A stretch of 64,000 nucleotides of DNA, taken from Sporosarcina sp. Marseille-Q4943 (GTDB lineage Bacteria > Bacillota > Bacilli > Bacillales_A > Planococcaceae). The notes below the pieces were generated by a model. That model saw only the letters and a list, made by a program, of their open reading frames with translations, was not told the DNA's origin and made no database searches. Both the position numbers and the translations under genes were made by a program. The stretch is from contig NZ_CALSFT010000002.1 of assembly GCF_943736995.1 (NCBI RefSeq), positions 496,001 to 560,000 on the forward strand, given 5' to 3'. Shown piece after piece: positions 25,868-35,250 of this stretch; the first letter of the stretch is position 1; each line of letters begins with the position of its first letter.

Positions 25868-26998
25868 ATGGGGTCAGTAAAAATTGAAAACATGACAAAG
25901 ACGTTTGGGGACTTTACTGCTCTTCACGACATTAACCTTGACATCAAGGAGGGCGAATTTTTCGCTCTTCTTGGTCCTTCGGGATGTGGGAAAACGACAA
26001 CGATGCGGTGTATTGCTGGATTTGAAAATCCTACGTCGGGATCCATTTACATAGGAGATCGTGAAGTGGAAAAAATTCCGGCAAATCGACGGAATTGCGG
26101 TATGGTCTTTCAAAGCTATGCATTATTTCCACATATGAATGTGTTTGAAAACGTGGCATATAGTTTGAACATCAAACAGCTCAATGCAAGCAACCCGCTT
26201 AAACAAATGGGGATATATGCGCGTCTTTTAACGAAGCGATTCGGAAAATATCCGGACGATCTGAGAAATAAAGTAATGGAAATATTAAAGTACGTTGAAT
26301 TGGAACATCTTGCGGAGCGATTGACAAGTGAATTATCAGGTGGCCAGCAACAAAGGGTCGCGTTGGCAAGAGCGTTAGTCATGGAGCCTGCGGTTCTGCT
26401 CATGGATGAGCCGTTATCCAACTTGGATCAGAAATTACGGCATTCCATGAGGAACACGATACGAACGATCCAACAGGATTTGGGCATTACGACGATATTC
26501 GTCACCCACGACCAAGAAGAGGCGATGAGTATGGCGGACCGGGTAGCGGTCATGGATAAAGGCCATATCGTTCAAATCGGTACTCCGACAGATTTATACA
26601 GTAATCCTTCTTCGCCATTCATCGCGAATTTCGTAGGGACCTCCAATATTTTGAAAGGTACTGTCCAAGGCGAAGAGAATGGGTTTACTGTCGTCAAAGG
26701 GGAAGGATTTTTGCTCCGATCGTCCAATAAGGCGAAGAAAAAAGAAGTGGATGTCATCATCCGTCCCGAGCACGTAAAGGTAGAAGACGCAGATAGTGTG
26801 ATTGATCATGCAAAAACGAATGTAATCGAAGGAACTGTCATTATGTCTACGTATTTGGGGTCAATTGTCAGGTACGACGTCCAAGTTGGTTCCTATGAGT
26901 TGATTGTCGATACGACGTATTCCTCGGGTGCTAATATTTTTAAAGAAGGAAAGAAAGTGAAGTTAACTGTGGATCACGAGAGGGTGCTGTTAATATGA
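25868..26998 (+). CDS. ABC transporter ATP-binding protein
   Basis: A 376-residue importer ATPase. Walker A is GPSGCGKTTT, the Q-loop is in VFQSYALFPHMNV, the signature LSGGQQQR, Walker B VLLMDEPLSNLD and the switch histidine in FVTHDQEEAMS. The C-terminal 130 residues are a TOBE-type regulatory domain, as in MalK/PotA/PhnT proteins. An insert of about 30 residues between the Q-loop and the signature (NASNPLKQMGIYARLL) is longer than usual. It starts 16 bases after the lipoprotein stop and overlaps the permease start by four bases, so the three parts are co-translated. Confidence 0.93.
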   Translation: MGSVKIENMTKTFGDFTALHDINLDIKEGEFFALLGPSGCGKTTTMRCIAGFENPTSGSIYIGDREVEKIPANRRNCGMVFQSYALFPHMNVFENVAYSLNIKQLNASNPLKQMGIYARLLTKRFGKYPDDLRNKVMEILKYVELEHLAERLTSELSGGQQQRVALARALVMEPAVLLMDEPLSNLDQKLRHSMRNTIRTIQQDLGITTIFVTHDQEEAMSMADRVAVMDKGHIVQIGTPTDLYSNPSSPFIANFVGTSNILKGTVQGEENGFTVVKGEGFLLRSSNKAKKKEVDVIIRPEHVKVEDADSVIDHAKTNVIEGTVIMSTYLGSIVRYDVQVGSYELIVDTTYSSGANIFKEGKKVKLTVDHERVLLI

Positions 26999-28698
26999 AC
27001 CGTTTTAAAAACAGCTTCAATGGATTGACGGTCGTTAAGGTCCTCATCTATGTATTCTTTGGCCTATTCATGTTGCTGCCGCTTCTCTCTGTTTTCGTTG
27101 TCAGTTTTACCGGAGAACCTACGAATCTATTAGGCTCTCTGACTGATCCAGCTATTTTCAATTCAACGCTTGAAAAGTTCAAAAACATTTCATTGGATAA
27201 TTATAAGCGGATCTTCTCGGGCGCCGGTTATTTCTCTGCATTGAAGAACAGCCTTGTGCTGGCGTTTACCGTTACCATCATCATTATCCTCGTTTGTATT
27301 CCCCTTGCATATGGAATTGCAAGGACGAAAATGCCATTTAAAAAGACGATTTCCGCATTATGCATGATTCCATTAATTGTTCCGACTTTCATTTCTGCAT
27401 ATGCTTTTATCATCATGTTCGGACGGGCTGGATGGGTGACGCAAATATATAATGCACTTGGCGGGGAAGGCATGTTATTGAACCCATATTCGATGGCGGG
27501 GGTTGTTGCCGTACAAGTATTTTTCTTTTTCCCTTATGCATTATGGCCGTTAGTGGCGGCGTTTAAAGTGAGTGATATCAGTTTGGAAGAGGCCTCTCAA
27601 AATCTTGGGGCGAAGAACTGGTTCACCTTTCTCTTTGTGACGTTCCCGCTTGCATTGCCGGGCGTCATCTCGAGTGCATTGCTCATCTTTACGGTGAGTT
27701 TCTCCGATTTCGGAAGTCCAATCGTCCTTGCGCCCAAAGAGTTGAATTTACTCGTAGTTGAAGCGTATCGAGAAATCTCAGGATTCTTCAACTGGGGCGG
27801 GGCGGCTATTCTGACAGTTGTCATGGTGATTGTGGCAGCATTCTTCTTCTATCTCCAGCATTTATACACGAAGGGGAAAAACTATGGCTCTGTATCTGGA
27901 AAGCCGAAACAACAGAAGCTCATAGAGAATAAATTATTGACGCGCGTTCTATCTGGCTATTCTCTATTTGTCGTATTGATTCCACTCTTGGCGATGCTTT
28001 CCGTAGCGCTTCAATCCGTAGCTACAACATGGGGGAAGGATTTATTGCCGAGCGGTTATACATTGAAACACTATAAAACAATCTTTTCAACGTCCATGGG
28101 GAATATTCAAAACAGTATCATGCTCGCGACGGGCGCATTGGTCTTAAGTGTCATCGTCGCAACGTTTGTATCGTATTTTGTCGTTCGGCAGAATTCAGCG
28201 AAATTGGATTTCATCGCTTCCATTCCGTTAGTCGTACCAGGGATAGCTTTCGGTATAGCGTTAATCCAGACATTCAATACGGCACCTCTTCAATTGACGG
28301 GAACTGCTGTGCTATTGATTATCGCTTATACAATTAGACGACTACCTTATATGGTCCGTTCGACTATGGGATCTATGCGGGCTATCAAACAGGATATCGA
28401 AGAAGCGGCAGTGAATCTGGGTGCCACCCCTCTGACGGCGGCAATTACAATCGTAGGACCTTTAATGCTGCCAGGTATTGCAGCTGGATCCGTACTTGTT
28501 TTCATTACGGTTATTAAAGAAGCAAGTGTTTCCATCTTGCTTGCCCCACCTGAATGGGCACCGATGAGTTTGGCGATCTTCCAAAACATACTTCGGGCGG
28601 AATACTATTCAGCAGCAGCCATGTCTGTCGTTCTAGTAGCATTGGTATTAGTCTTACAAGGCATCGCCAATCTGATTGGTAGAAAACAACGTCTTTAA
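26995..28698 (+). CDS. ABC transporter permease, two fused membrane domains
   Basis: A 567-residue permease with about twelve membrane helices, made of two BPD_transp_1 units in one chain, as in the FbpB/PhnUV type. The EAA loops are EEASQNLGAKNWFTFLFV in the first half and EEAAVNLGATPLTAAITIVG in the second. The fusion explains why only one permease gene follows a single ATPase. The ATG overlaps the ATPase stop (ATGA). Confidence 0.92.
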   Translation: MNRFKNSFNGLTVVKVLIYVFFGLFMLLPLLSVFVVSFTGEPTNLLGSLTDPAIFNSTLEKFKNISLDNYKRIFSGAGYFSALKNSLVLAFTVTIIIILVCIPLAYGIARTKMPFKKTISALCMIPLIVPTFISAYAFIIMFGRAGWVTQIYNALGGEGMLLNPYSMAGVVAVQVFFFFPYALWPLVAAFKVSDISLEEASQNLGAKNWFTFLFVTFPLALPGVISSALLIFTVSFSDFGSPIVLAPKELNLLVVEAYREISGFFNWGGAAILTVVMVIVAAFFFYLQHLYTKGKNYGSVSGKPKQQKLIENKLLTRVLSGYSLFVVLIPLLAMLSVALQSVATTWGKDLLPSGYTLKHYKTIFSTSMGNIQNSIMLATGALVLSVIVATFVSYFVVRQNSAKLDFIASIPLVVPGIAFGIALIQTFNTAPLQLTGTAVLLIIAYTIRRLPYMVRSTMGSMRAIKQDIEEAAVNLGATPLTAAITIVGPLMLPGIAAGSVLVFITVIKEASVSILLAPPEWAPMSLAIFQNILRAEYYSAAAMSVVLVALVLVLQGIANLIGRKQRL

Positions 28699-28760
28699 TA
28701 GGGAGAAGTACGAACTGAAACAGCTTATCTATTTTGGCGCATAACTGATTTGGAGTGAGA

Positions 28761-29537
28761 GTGTTGAAAGGTTTTATCTTTGATTTGGATGGAACGATTT
28801 ATCTTGACGACCATATTATCGATGGGGCACCGCAAGCGATTAAAGCTCTTAAAGAGCGTGGAGATAAAGTGGTGTTCCTGACAAATAAATCAATTGCGAC
28901 ACGCAAAGAGTACGTTGAAAAGTTGAATTCTTTAGGGATTGAAGTTGAACTGAGCGAGGTCATTAATTCCAATTATATAACTGCTCATTATTTGAAAACG
29001 GTGATGAAGGCCGAGGACGCTGTATACGTAATAGGCGAAGAGCCTCTGTTCGATGAACTGGCAAATGAAAATATAAAGCTGGCGGATATACCCGCCAGCG
29101 CATCTCATGTTGTATTAGGGTGGGATCGGCAATTTACATATGACAAATTGAACGATGCCTTCCAAGCATGGCGAAATGGGGCCGAAATCCTGGCGACAAA
29201 CCCGGATCGAACTTGTCCTGTAAAGGATGGTGAAATCCCGGATTGCGGCGCAATGATTGGTGCTCTTGAAGGAGCGACGGGCGAGCGGGTCAAAATGATT
29301 ACTGGAAAACCTTCGTCATTAATGGCTGAGTACGTTTTGAAAAATGTGTTAGGTATGAAAGCGGAGCAATGCTATATGGTTGGTGACCGTTTGGAAACGG
29401 ATATTAAAATGGCGAATGACGCCGGCATTCATTCTGTTCTAGTCCTATCTGGGATAACGACTGAAGAAATGCTAGAGAGTACTGAACATCAGCCTAAATT
29501 CGTGTTGGAAAGCGTCAAGGATATTGCAGCGTTATAA
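28761..29537 (+). CDS. HAD-IIA family sugar phosphatase (NagD/AraL-like)
   Basis: A 258-residue HAD hydrolase with motif I FDLDGTIYL, motif II FLTNKS, a C2-type cap and motif III/IV GKPS and MVGDRLETDIKMA. NagD-type proteins dephosphorylate small phosphates; the mammalian relative acts on glycerol-3-phosphate and phosphoglycolate. Given its operon, a glycerol-phosphate or phosphoglycolate role is reasonable but unproven. The start is uncertain: GTG at 28755, GTG at 28761 and TTG at 28764 all lie behind GGAG; 28761 gives the usual MLKGFIFDLDG. Its stop overlaps the stop of the convergent glpP. Confidence 0.85.
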   Translation: MLKGFIFDLDGTIYLDDHIIDGAPQAIKALKERGDKVVFLTNKSIATRKEYVEKLNSLGIEVELSEVINSNYITAHYLKTVMKAEDAVYVIGEEPLFDELANENIKLADIPASASHVVLGWDRQFTYDKLNDAFQAWRNGAEILATNPDRTCPVKDGEIPDCGAMIGALEGATGERVKMITGKPSSLMAEYVLKNVLGMKAEQCYMVGDRLETDIKMANDAGIHSVLVLSGITTEEMLESTEHQPKFVLESVKDIAAL

Positions 29538-30095
29538 ATCGAATTTCCACATTTTTGGATCTCCAGAAGACACCGCCAATGCGCCTGCTTGTAGAGCTTC
29601 ATGGACTTCTGATAGATTGGTGATCAATCCGCCTGCAATAATCGGGTAGTCTAGTTCTCTTGAAAGTTGATCGATGACTTTTGGAATAATGCCCGGGAGA
29701 ATTTCGACGGCATCTGGTTGACAGGATTTGACCATCTCAATTCCTTTTTTAATGGCAGCACGATCAATCAGGAAGATTCGTTGAATGGTTTTCAGTCCTA
29801 CTTCATTTGCAGTCTTGACGATATGGCTCTTTGTTGTAATGATTCCAGTCGGCTTCCAATATTCAGCAACATAACTAATTGCATTACGGGAGTTGGAGAG
29901 TCCGTCAATAAAGTCCAGATGAAGGAAGACGTGTTTACCGGCTTCTCGCAGCTGTTGAATATAGTCTGCAATGGTCATTAGGTTGCCAGTTAGAAGAAAG
30001 ACGATGTTGGAATTAGATGTAAGAGCGTGCTGTAAATCCTCCTCATTCTTTACGGAGGCAATCATTTGTGATTCCACCATGTCAACTATACTCAA
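29532..30095 (-). CDS. glpP: glycerol-3-phosphate-responsive antiterminator GlpP
   Basis: A 187-residue GlpP-family TIM-barrel-like RNA-binding protein. Marks include NIVFLLTGNLMTIADYI, VFLHLDFIDGLSN, GIITTKSHIVKTAN, RIFLIDRAAI and the C-terminal VEILPGIIPKVI followed by PIIAGGLITNLSEV. In Bacillus subtilis GlpP with glycerol-3-phosphate binds leader RNA of glp genes and prevents termination. TTG at 30095 is the start, with AAAGGA upstream. It sits on the opposite strand between the importer operon and glpD, both of which have terminator leaders. Confidence 0.93.
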   Translation of the reverse strand: MSIVDMVESQMIASVKNEEDLQHALTSNSNIVFLLTGNLMTIADYIQQLREAGKHVFLHLDFIDGLSNSRNAISYVAEYWKPTGIITTKSHIVKTANEVGLKTIQRIFLIDRAAIKKGIEMVKSCQPDAVEILPGIIPKVIDQLSRELDYPIIAGGLITNLSEVHEALQAGALAVSSGDPKMWKFDL

Positions 30096-30180
30096 GTTTA
30101 TTCATCCTTTCGAAAAATACAAATTAGTTACTATTATAATACCATAGCATTTACTTAGGAAAAGGAAAATTTTATAAGGT

Positions 30181-30249
30181 CGGAGATTATGAGAAAAGAC
30201 CATTACAATCCTTGCATTGCGCAAGGCTATTGTAATGGTCTTTTTCAAT
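30181..30249 (+). promoter_or_regulatory. glpD leader: GlpP-type antitermination site and terminator
   Basis: A 16-base-pair stem (30194-30209 with 30229-30244) capped by CCTTGC/GCAAGG and followed by TTTTT lies ahead of the glpD ribosome binding site. CGGAGATTATGAGAAAAGAC at its base matches the importer leader at 24714. This is the expected target of GlpP. Confidence 0.85.
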
Positions 30250-30267
30250 GATGGGAGCGTTTTACTG

Positions 30268-31914
30268 ATGAAATCATTTTCTTTTACCGGCAGATGTGAA
30301 CTGTTGGGAAGGATTGAAAAAGAGCAATATGACGTCATAATAATTGGGGGTGGAATTACGGGGACGGGAATAGCCCTTGACTGCAGCACAAGAGGATTGA
30401 AAACACTTGTAATCGAAATGCAGGATTTTGCAGCTGGGACTTCAAGCCGTTCCACGAAGCTCGTCCACGGGGGACTGCGCTATTTGAAACAGTTTGAAGT
30501 CGGCATGGTTGCAGAAGTGGGGAAGGAGAGGGAGGTCGTCTATCGGAATGCCCCCCACGTGACTCACCCGGAATGGATGCTTTTGCCGATTTATCGTGAG
30601 GGGACGTTTGGGAAGTATTCCACATCCCTTGGGCTAAAAGTTTATGATTTCTTGGCGGGCGTGAAGAAGAAAGAGCGCCGGAAAATGTTGTCAGTCAAAG
30701 AAGCGTTGCAAAAAGAGCCTTTATTAAATAAAAAAGGATTACTAGGTGCAGGCTATTATGTGGAATATCGGACGGACGATGCCAGATTGACAATTGAAGT
30801 GGCGAAAAGCGCTTTTATGAATGGGGCGGATTTGCTCAATTATACAAAGGCGGAGACATTCACTTACGACGCGAATGGACAGGTATCGGGTTTGTATGTG
30901 AAAGATATGTTCAACGGTGATCGATATCTTGTGCGCGGCAAAAAGATCATTAACGCAACTGGTCCTTGGGTTGAAGACGTGATTGGGATGGACAAAAGAA
31001 TTGAAGGGAAGAGTTTATTCCATTCAAAAGGTGTTCATATCGTAATTGATAGTTCGAAATTCCCTTTGAAACAAGCTGTCTACTTTGACACACCAGACGG
31101 CAGGATGGTATTTGCCATCCCGCGGAACGGAAAAACATATGTAGGAACAACAGACACCGAATATCATAGCGATTTAATACATCCTGGAATAACAGAAGAG
31201 GATAAGCAATACTTATTAGCGAGCATTGCATTCATGTTTCCGAAAGTGGAGCTGGGCATGCAAGATATCGAATCCTCCTGGGCAGGTGTTCGCCCGCTCA
31301 TCCGGGAGGAAAGCAAAGGTCCATCCGAAATTTCAAGAAAAGATGAAATTTGGACATCAGACACAGGGTTAATTACAATTGCTGGAGGAAAATTAACAGG
31401 CTACCGGAAAATGGCCGAAACGGTAACGGATATGGTATGCCAGCAACTTGAACGGGATGGCTTGCAAAGCGCGAAATCAGTGACTAAGCATTTAAAATTA
31501 TCGGGAGGGGAATTTGCGGAGCCCGAAGACTATAAGCGCTTCATACACGAAAGAGCTGAAGAAGTTGCAAAGATAGGAATATCACCAGTTGATGCCATGA
31601 GCATCCTTGCAACATACGGCACAAATACAAATACCGTCATAGGGAACGCCGGCCAAGTACTTGCTGAAACCAACTTGCCGCTAGCCATCAAACTGACCCT
31701 CCACTATGCGATCGAAGAAGAAATGGCCCTTACTCCGGCCGACTATTTCATAAGACGGACAGGCGGAGTATTGTTTGCCATCGACTGGGTAAATAAGTGG
31801 AAAAGAGAAGTCATTGAGTACATGGCCGTCGTGATGGGATGGACACAAGAGGAAAAGGAATTGCACTGGGGAGAGTTAGAGGCGAGAATTTGGGAAGCTG
31901 GGGAAGGTGAATGA
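30268..31914 (+). CDS. glpD: aerobic glycerol-3-phosphate dehydrogenase
   Basis: A 548-residue FAD enzyme that oxidises glycerol-3-phosphate to dihydroxyacetone phosphate at the membrane and passes electrons to menaquinone. The FAD-binding motif is DVIIIGGGITGTGIALDC, followed by TSSRSTKLVHGGLRYL, IINATGPWVEDV and TIAGGKLTGYRKMAE; the C-terminal 130 residues are the GlpD-type domain. The ATG at 30268 is chosen over 30217 because the longer frame begins inside the terminator stem, while GGGAG lies 9 bases before this one. Controlled by the preceding antiterminator leader. Confidence 0.96.
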   Translation: MKSFSFTGRCELLGRIEKEQYDVIIIGGGITGTGIALDCSTRGLKTLVIEMQDFAAGTSSRSTKLVHGGLRYLKQFEVGMVAEVGKEREVVYRNAPHVTHPEWMLLPIYREGTFGKYSTSLGLKVYDFLAGVKKKERRKMLSVKEALQKEPLLNKKGLLGAGYYVEYRTDDARLTIEVAKSAFMNGADLLNYTKAETFTYDANGQVSGLYVKDMFNGDRYLVRGKKIINATGPWVEDVIGMDKRIEGKSLFHSKGVHIVIDSSKFPLKQAVYFDTPDGRMVFAIPRNGKTYVGTTDTEYHSDLIHPGITEEDKQYLLASIAFMFPKVELGMQDIESSWAGVRPLIREESKGPSEISRKDEIWTSDTGLITIAGGKLTGYRKMAETVTDMVCQQLERDGLQSAKSVTKHLKLSGGEFAEPEDYKRFIHERAEEVAKIGISPVDAMSILATYGTNTNTVIGNAGQVLAETNLPLAIKLTLHYAIEEEMALTPADYFIRRTGGVLFAIDWVNKWKREVIEYMAVVMGWTQEEKELHWGELEARIWEAGEGE

Positions 31915-31965
31915 ATTTATAGTAATTTGAAAATGAAAACTACATTTCCGATGCATGCTTAATGA

Positions 31966-31999
31966 CTGCTTCCAGCTATTAGAGATGGAAGCAGTTTTT
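31966..31999 (+). terminator. intrinsic terminator of glpD
   Basis: CTGCTTCCA (31966-31974) pairs with TGGAAGCAG (31986-31994), followed by TTTTTG. The rest of the 350-base gap to the GntR gene holds only a short relic-like frame (see rejected items) and the GntR promoter. Confidence 0.88.
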
Positions 32000-32187
32000 G
32001 ATATTAACGTGCTCATATTCCGAATTACGTCCGGTATCGTTACTGTTATCGGTATTTTACTAGGAACAGGCGCTTCATCAATCTTAAAGGTTTAATCTGT
32101 AGGGATCTTTTTATTGTTTATTGCATTGTAGGCAAAACAATATTGAAATAATATGTTTTAATACTTCTGAAGAGTCTAAAAAAACAG

Positions 32188-32240
32188 TTGACTTTTGGTT
32201 GCCCATTAATTACTATGTATTTAAGTATTATTGTATACAA
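32188..32240 (+). promoter_or_regulatory. promoter and palindromic operator of the GntR-Tct operon
   Basis: TTGACT (32188-32193), 17-base spacer, TACTAT (32211-32216). The perfect palindrome TTGTATACAA (32231-32240) lies about 15 bases past the -10 box, where a bound repressor would block transcription. FadR/FCD-type GntR proteins commonly bind such sites, often TTGTATAC-like, so autoregulation by the next gene is likely. Confidence 0.78.
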
Positions 32241-32266
32241 TTATACGTTTTGAGGTGGTTGCATTT

Positions 32267-32953
32267 ATGAACGAGGGTTTTGATTTACGACAGAAACAAT
32301 TATCAGCTAAGGATTATGCTTATTTTGAATTGAAAGAACTGATTATTAGGGGTGAAATGTCTCCGAATGATCCAATAATTGAGGAAAAGTTGGCGTCAAA
32401 TCTGGAGATTAGTCGAACACCTTTGAGAGAAGCATTACAAAGACTTGAATGGGAGGGGTTGGTTAGCAGAAGGAAGAATGGAAGATTGGAAGTGGCTTCA
32501 ATATCTACTAGTGAACTAAAGGAATTGTTCAAAATTCGTAGTGCACTCGAAGCGATTATCGTTGTCCATGCCGCTAAGAAAGCAACCGAAGAGGATATCG
32601 GGAGGCTTGAAAATTGTGTTCAAATGATTTCCTTTTTGTCCGAAAGTGAAAGGTTTGATGAAATTCTCCAATACGGTAAGGCGTTTCATAATTTGCTCTA
32701 TGAAATGAGTGAATTAGAAACTTCCGTCAGGATTCTAAGACAATTGAATGATCATATTGATAGATATCGTAGGCTTGTACCATTCGAAAAGAAGAAATCT
32801 CGTCAATCTGGCACAAGTGATCATGAGAAGATTTTAAAGTTAATTGTTCAAAAGGATTTTGAAGGTGTTGCAATTGCAATGGAGGAGCACATTCTAAAAA
32901 GTGCGGAAATTGCAATTGCAGTAGTCACGGCGTACGAAGACAGTATCTCATGA
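32267..32953 (+). CDS. GntR-family regulator, FCD domain
   Basis: A 228-residue regulator with an N-terminal winged helix (ELIIRGEMSPNDPIIEEKLA, ISRTPLREALQRLEWEGLV) and a helical FCD ligand-binding domain (LFKIRSALEAIIVVHAAKKA, FHNLLYEMSE, DHEKILKLI). The metal-binding positions typical of FCD domains are partly present (H in KAFHNLL and SDHEKI). It probably represses the following catabolic operon until its substrate is present. ATG at 32267 has GAGGTGG 8 bases upstream. Confidence 0.9.
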   Translation: MNEGFDLRQKQLSAKDYAYFELKELIIRGEMSPNDPIIEEKLASNLEISRTPLREALQRLEWEGLVSRRKNGRLEVASISTSELKELFKIRSALEAIIVVHAAKKATEEDIGRLENCVQMISFLSESERFDEILQYGKAFHNLLYEMSELETSVRILRQLNDHIDRYRRLVPFEKKKSRQSGTSDHEKILKLIVQKDFEGVAIAMEEHILKSAEIAIAVVTAYEDSIS

Positions 32954-32988
32954 AGTCGCAGCTAGATGATGCGGAAAGGGGTTTACTA

Positions 32989-34200
32989 ATGACTAGAAGT
33001 TATGAAACTGAAGTTATTCATGCAATGTCTAAACCGGATAGTAGAACGAGGGCAGTTTCACCCTCAATAGTACCGGCAGTTGCATATGCATTTTCAGATG
33101 TTGAGAGTGCCATTGAAACAGTAATGGGAAAAAATGACGATGTGTACTACGGCAGGTATGGTAACCCGACAATTAAGCTATTGGAAGAGAAAATTGCTTA
33201 TTTGGAGGGGGGAGAAGCAGCATTGGCAGTAAGCAGTGGAATGGCTGCCATTTCAAATGCTTTATTATGCTATCTCTCTTCGGGTGATCATGTACTTGTA
33301 ACCAAGGATATTTATGGAGGAACGCATCACTTCTTAACAGTTCTAGCCCCCAGGTTTGGGATAGAATTTGATTTTGTCGATTGCACAGATTTGGAAGCGG
33401 TATCATTAGCAATCAAGGAAAACACCAAAGTCCTGTACATTGAAACTCCATCCAATCCAAGCTTAACTGTACTGGATATTAAGGCATTATCTGATTTGGC
33501 ACATGCTCATGGTCTATCTGTCGTTATTGATAATACATTTATGACCCCGCTTCTCCAAAGGCCATTGGAATTAGGAGCAGACTTAGTTGTCCATAGCGCA
33601 ACTAAATATATCAATGGTCATGGCGATGTGATTGCTGGGTTAATGATTGGCAATCAAGATGACATCACTTTTATAAGAAAAAATTTAATGGGTGATTTAG
33701 GACAGAATTTAAATGCTTGGGATGCCTATCTCATTTTACGTGGTATTAAAACGATGGCCATTCGTATGAAAAAGCATAATGACAACGCAATGGCGATCGC
33801 GAACTTTTTACAACAACATCCCTTTATCTCAAAGGTGAATTATCCAGGTTTACCATCTCATCCTCAATATGAGTTAGCCCAACTACAGATGAAGGGCATG
33901 GGTGGGATTGTAACTTTTGAACTGAAGGGTGACTTTGAGACGGCAAAGAGATTTTTAAACCAATTAAATTTGGCGATGATTTCCTTCAGCCTTGGAGATC
34001 CAGAAACATTAGTTCAACATCCTGCATCTATGACGCATGCATCCATACCAAAGGAGCAAAGGGAGAAATTTGGAATTTCGGATGGATTGATTCGCCTGTC
34101 GGCAGGTTTAGAAGATTCGAAGGATATTATTGAAGACTTGAACAATGCATTGTCGGTTGTTTCTGCAGAAACGTTAATGGAATTGAATTATTCTAAATAA
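32989..34200 (+). CDS. trans-sulfuration PLP enzyme, methionine gamma-lyase / cystathionine lyase type
   Basis: A 403-residue Cys/Met-metabolism PLP enzyme. The cofactor lysine is Lys206 in HSATKYINGHGD; YYGRYGNPTIK, YGGTHHF, IETPSNPSLT and SLGDPETLVQHPASMTHA are all family marks. The C-terminal SLG..TL..HPA..TH pattern is shared by gamma-lyases and cystathionine enzymes. Position in a transport operon rather than a methionine-synthesis operon favours a degradative C-S lyase (for example methionine gamma-lyase, giving methanethiol). ATG at 32989 has AAAGGGG before it; the alternative ATG at 32950 overlaps the GntR stop. Confidence 0.85.
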   Translation: MTRSYETEVIHAMSKPDSRTRAVSPSIVPAVAYAFSDVESAIETVMGKNDDVYYGRYGNPTIKLLEEKIAYLEGGEAALAVSSGMAAISNALLCYLSSGDHVLVTKDIYGGTHHFLTVLAPRFGIEFDFVDCTDLEAVSLAIKENTKVLYIETPSNPSLTVLDIKALSDLAHAHGLSVVIDNTFMTPLLQRPLELGADLVVHSATKYINGHGDVIAGLMIGNQDDITFIRKNLMGDLGQNLNAWDAYLILRGIKTMAIRMKKHNDNAMAIANFLQQHPFISKVNYPGLPSHPQYELAQLQMKGMGGIVTFELKGDFETAKRFLNQLNLAMISFSLGDPETLVQHPASMTHASIPKEQREKFGISDGLIRLSAGLEDSKDIIEDLNNALSVVSAETLMELNYSK

Positions 34201-34222
34201 AAAAGATCCTAGGAGGATATTT

Positions 34223-35206
34223 ATGAGAATTGGAAAGTCAAATTTACTAGTGCTATCCCTACTGATGATGGTAAGTATTATTTTGACAGCTTGTTCTGAA
34301 AAGAAGGCGGAGGAAGCAGACAATGATTATCCTAAAAAACCAATCGAGGTTATTGTTGCCTTTAATGCTGGCGGAGGTACTGATGTTGCCGCGAGAACCA
34401 TTTTGAATTTTACTGAACAGCATGCAGGAACTAGCTTCGCTGTTATCAATAAGCCGGGAGCGGCAGGTGAAATTGGATTTACAGCTTTGGCAGGTGCTCC
34501 GACGGATGGATATACGATTGGAATGATCAATCCTCCAACAACACTACTACACCCAATTCAAAGACCTGATGAAGTGAAATATAATTTAGATGACTTTGCA
34601 TTGATTGCGAATATCGTTACAGATCCAGGAGCATTTGTAGTGAATGCGGATAGTCCAATCAATACACTTGATGACCTATTCGAGGCTGCTAAAGATGGCA
34701 AATTAAATATGGCATATGGTGGACCGGGCACTTCTGAAGCTCTGACATTAAGAAGAGCAGAGGAAATGAAAGGTATCGAGTTTAATAAAATTCCTTTTGA
34801 AGGGACTTCACCTGCAGTTGCTGCACTGATGGGCGGTCATGTAGACGTTCTAATAACGAATGCGTCTGAAATAATCACTCAATATGAAGACAAGAAAATA
34901 AAAGTACTAGCGGTTGGTTCAGATGAGAGAGTTGACCTCTTACCCGATGTCCCAACATATAAAGAAGAAGGTTTAGAGTTGACGCAAGTATCGATGCGTG
35001 GTCTAGCCGCACCAAAAGGAATCAGCAAAGAACAACAGGACTATTTAGCTGAAGCTATTAGGAAAACGATGGCAGACGAAGAGTTTATAAAGAAAGCAAA
35101 AGAAATGGCATTGCCACTAGATTATAAGGGTCCAGAAGAATACAAAGAGTTCTTGGAAAACTACAACAAAGAACTTAAAGAAGAATTCGATAAAAACCCT
35201 TGGTGA
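34223..35206 (+). CDS. tripartite tricarboxylate transporter substrate-binding protein (TctC)
   Basis: A 327-residue lipoprotein (lipobox LTAC, Cys24) of the TctC/Bug family. Family marks include YPKKPIEVIVAFNAGGGTDVAAR, FAVINKPGAAGEIG, PTDGYTIGMI, FEGTSPAVAALMGGHVDV and a C-terminal KGISKEQQDYLAEAIRKT. It captures a carboxylate-bearing substrate for the TctAB permease that follows. AGGAGG lies before the ATG. The substrate is unknown; neighbours point to a sulfur- or methyl-containing acid. Confidence 0.92.
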   Translation: MRIGKSNLLVLSLLMMVSIILTACSEKKAEEADNDYPKKPIEVIVAFNAGGGTDVAARTILNFTEQHAGTSFAVINKPGAAGEIGFTALAGAPTDGYTIGMINPPTTLLHPIQRPDEVKYNLDDFALIANIVTDPGAFVVNADSPINTLDDLFEAAKDGKLNMAYGGPGTSEALTLRRAEEMKGIEFNKIPFEGTSPAVAALMGGHVDVLITNASEIITQYEDKKIKVLAVGSDERVDLLPDVPTYKEEGLELTQVSMRGLAAPKGISKEQQDYLAEAIRKTMADEEFIKKAKEMALPLDYKGPEEYKEFLENYNKELKEEFDKNPW

Positions 35207-35250
35207 TTCAGTGTAACTATTCAACTTACGTTTGAAAGAGGTGAGGCATA

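Noticed and set aside
30217..30267. Longer glpD start
   Set aside because: The extra codons lie in the terminator stem of the leader and have no ribosome site; ATG at 30268 is well placed.
31985..32095. 36-codon frame ending in a hydrophobic GIVTVIGILLGTGASSIL segment
   Set aside because: It begins inside the right arm of the glpD terminator and has no ribosome site; at most a relic of a small membrane protein.
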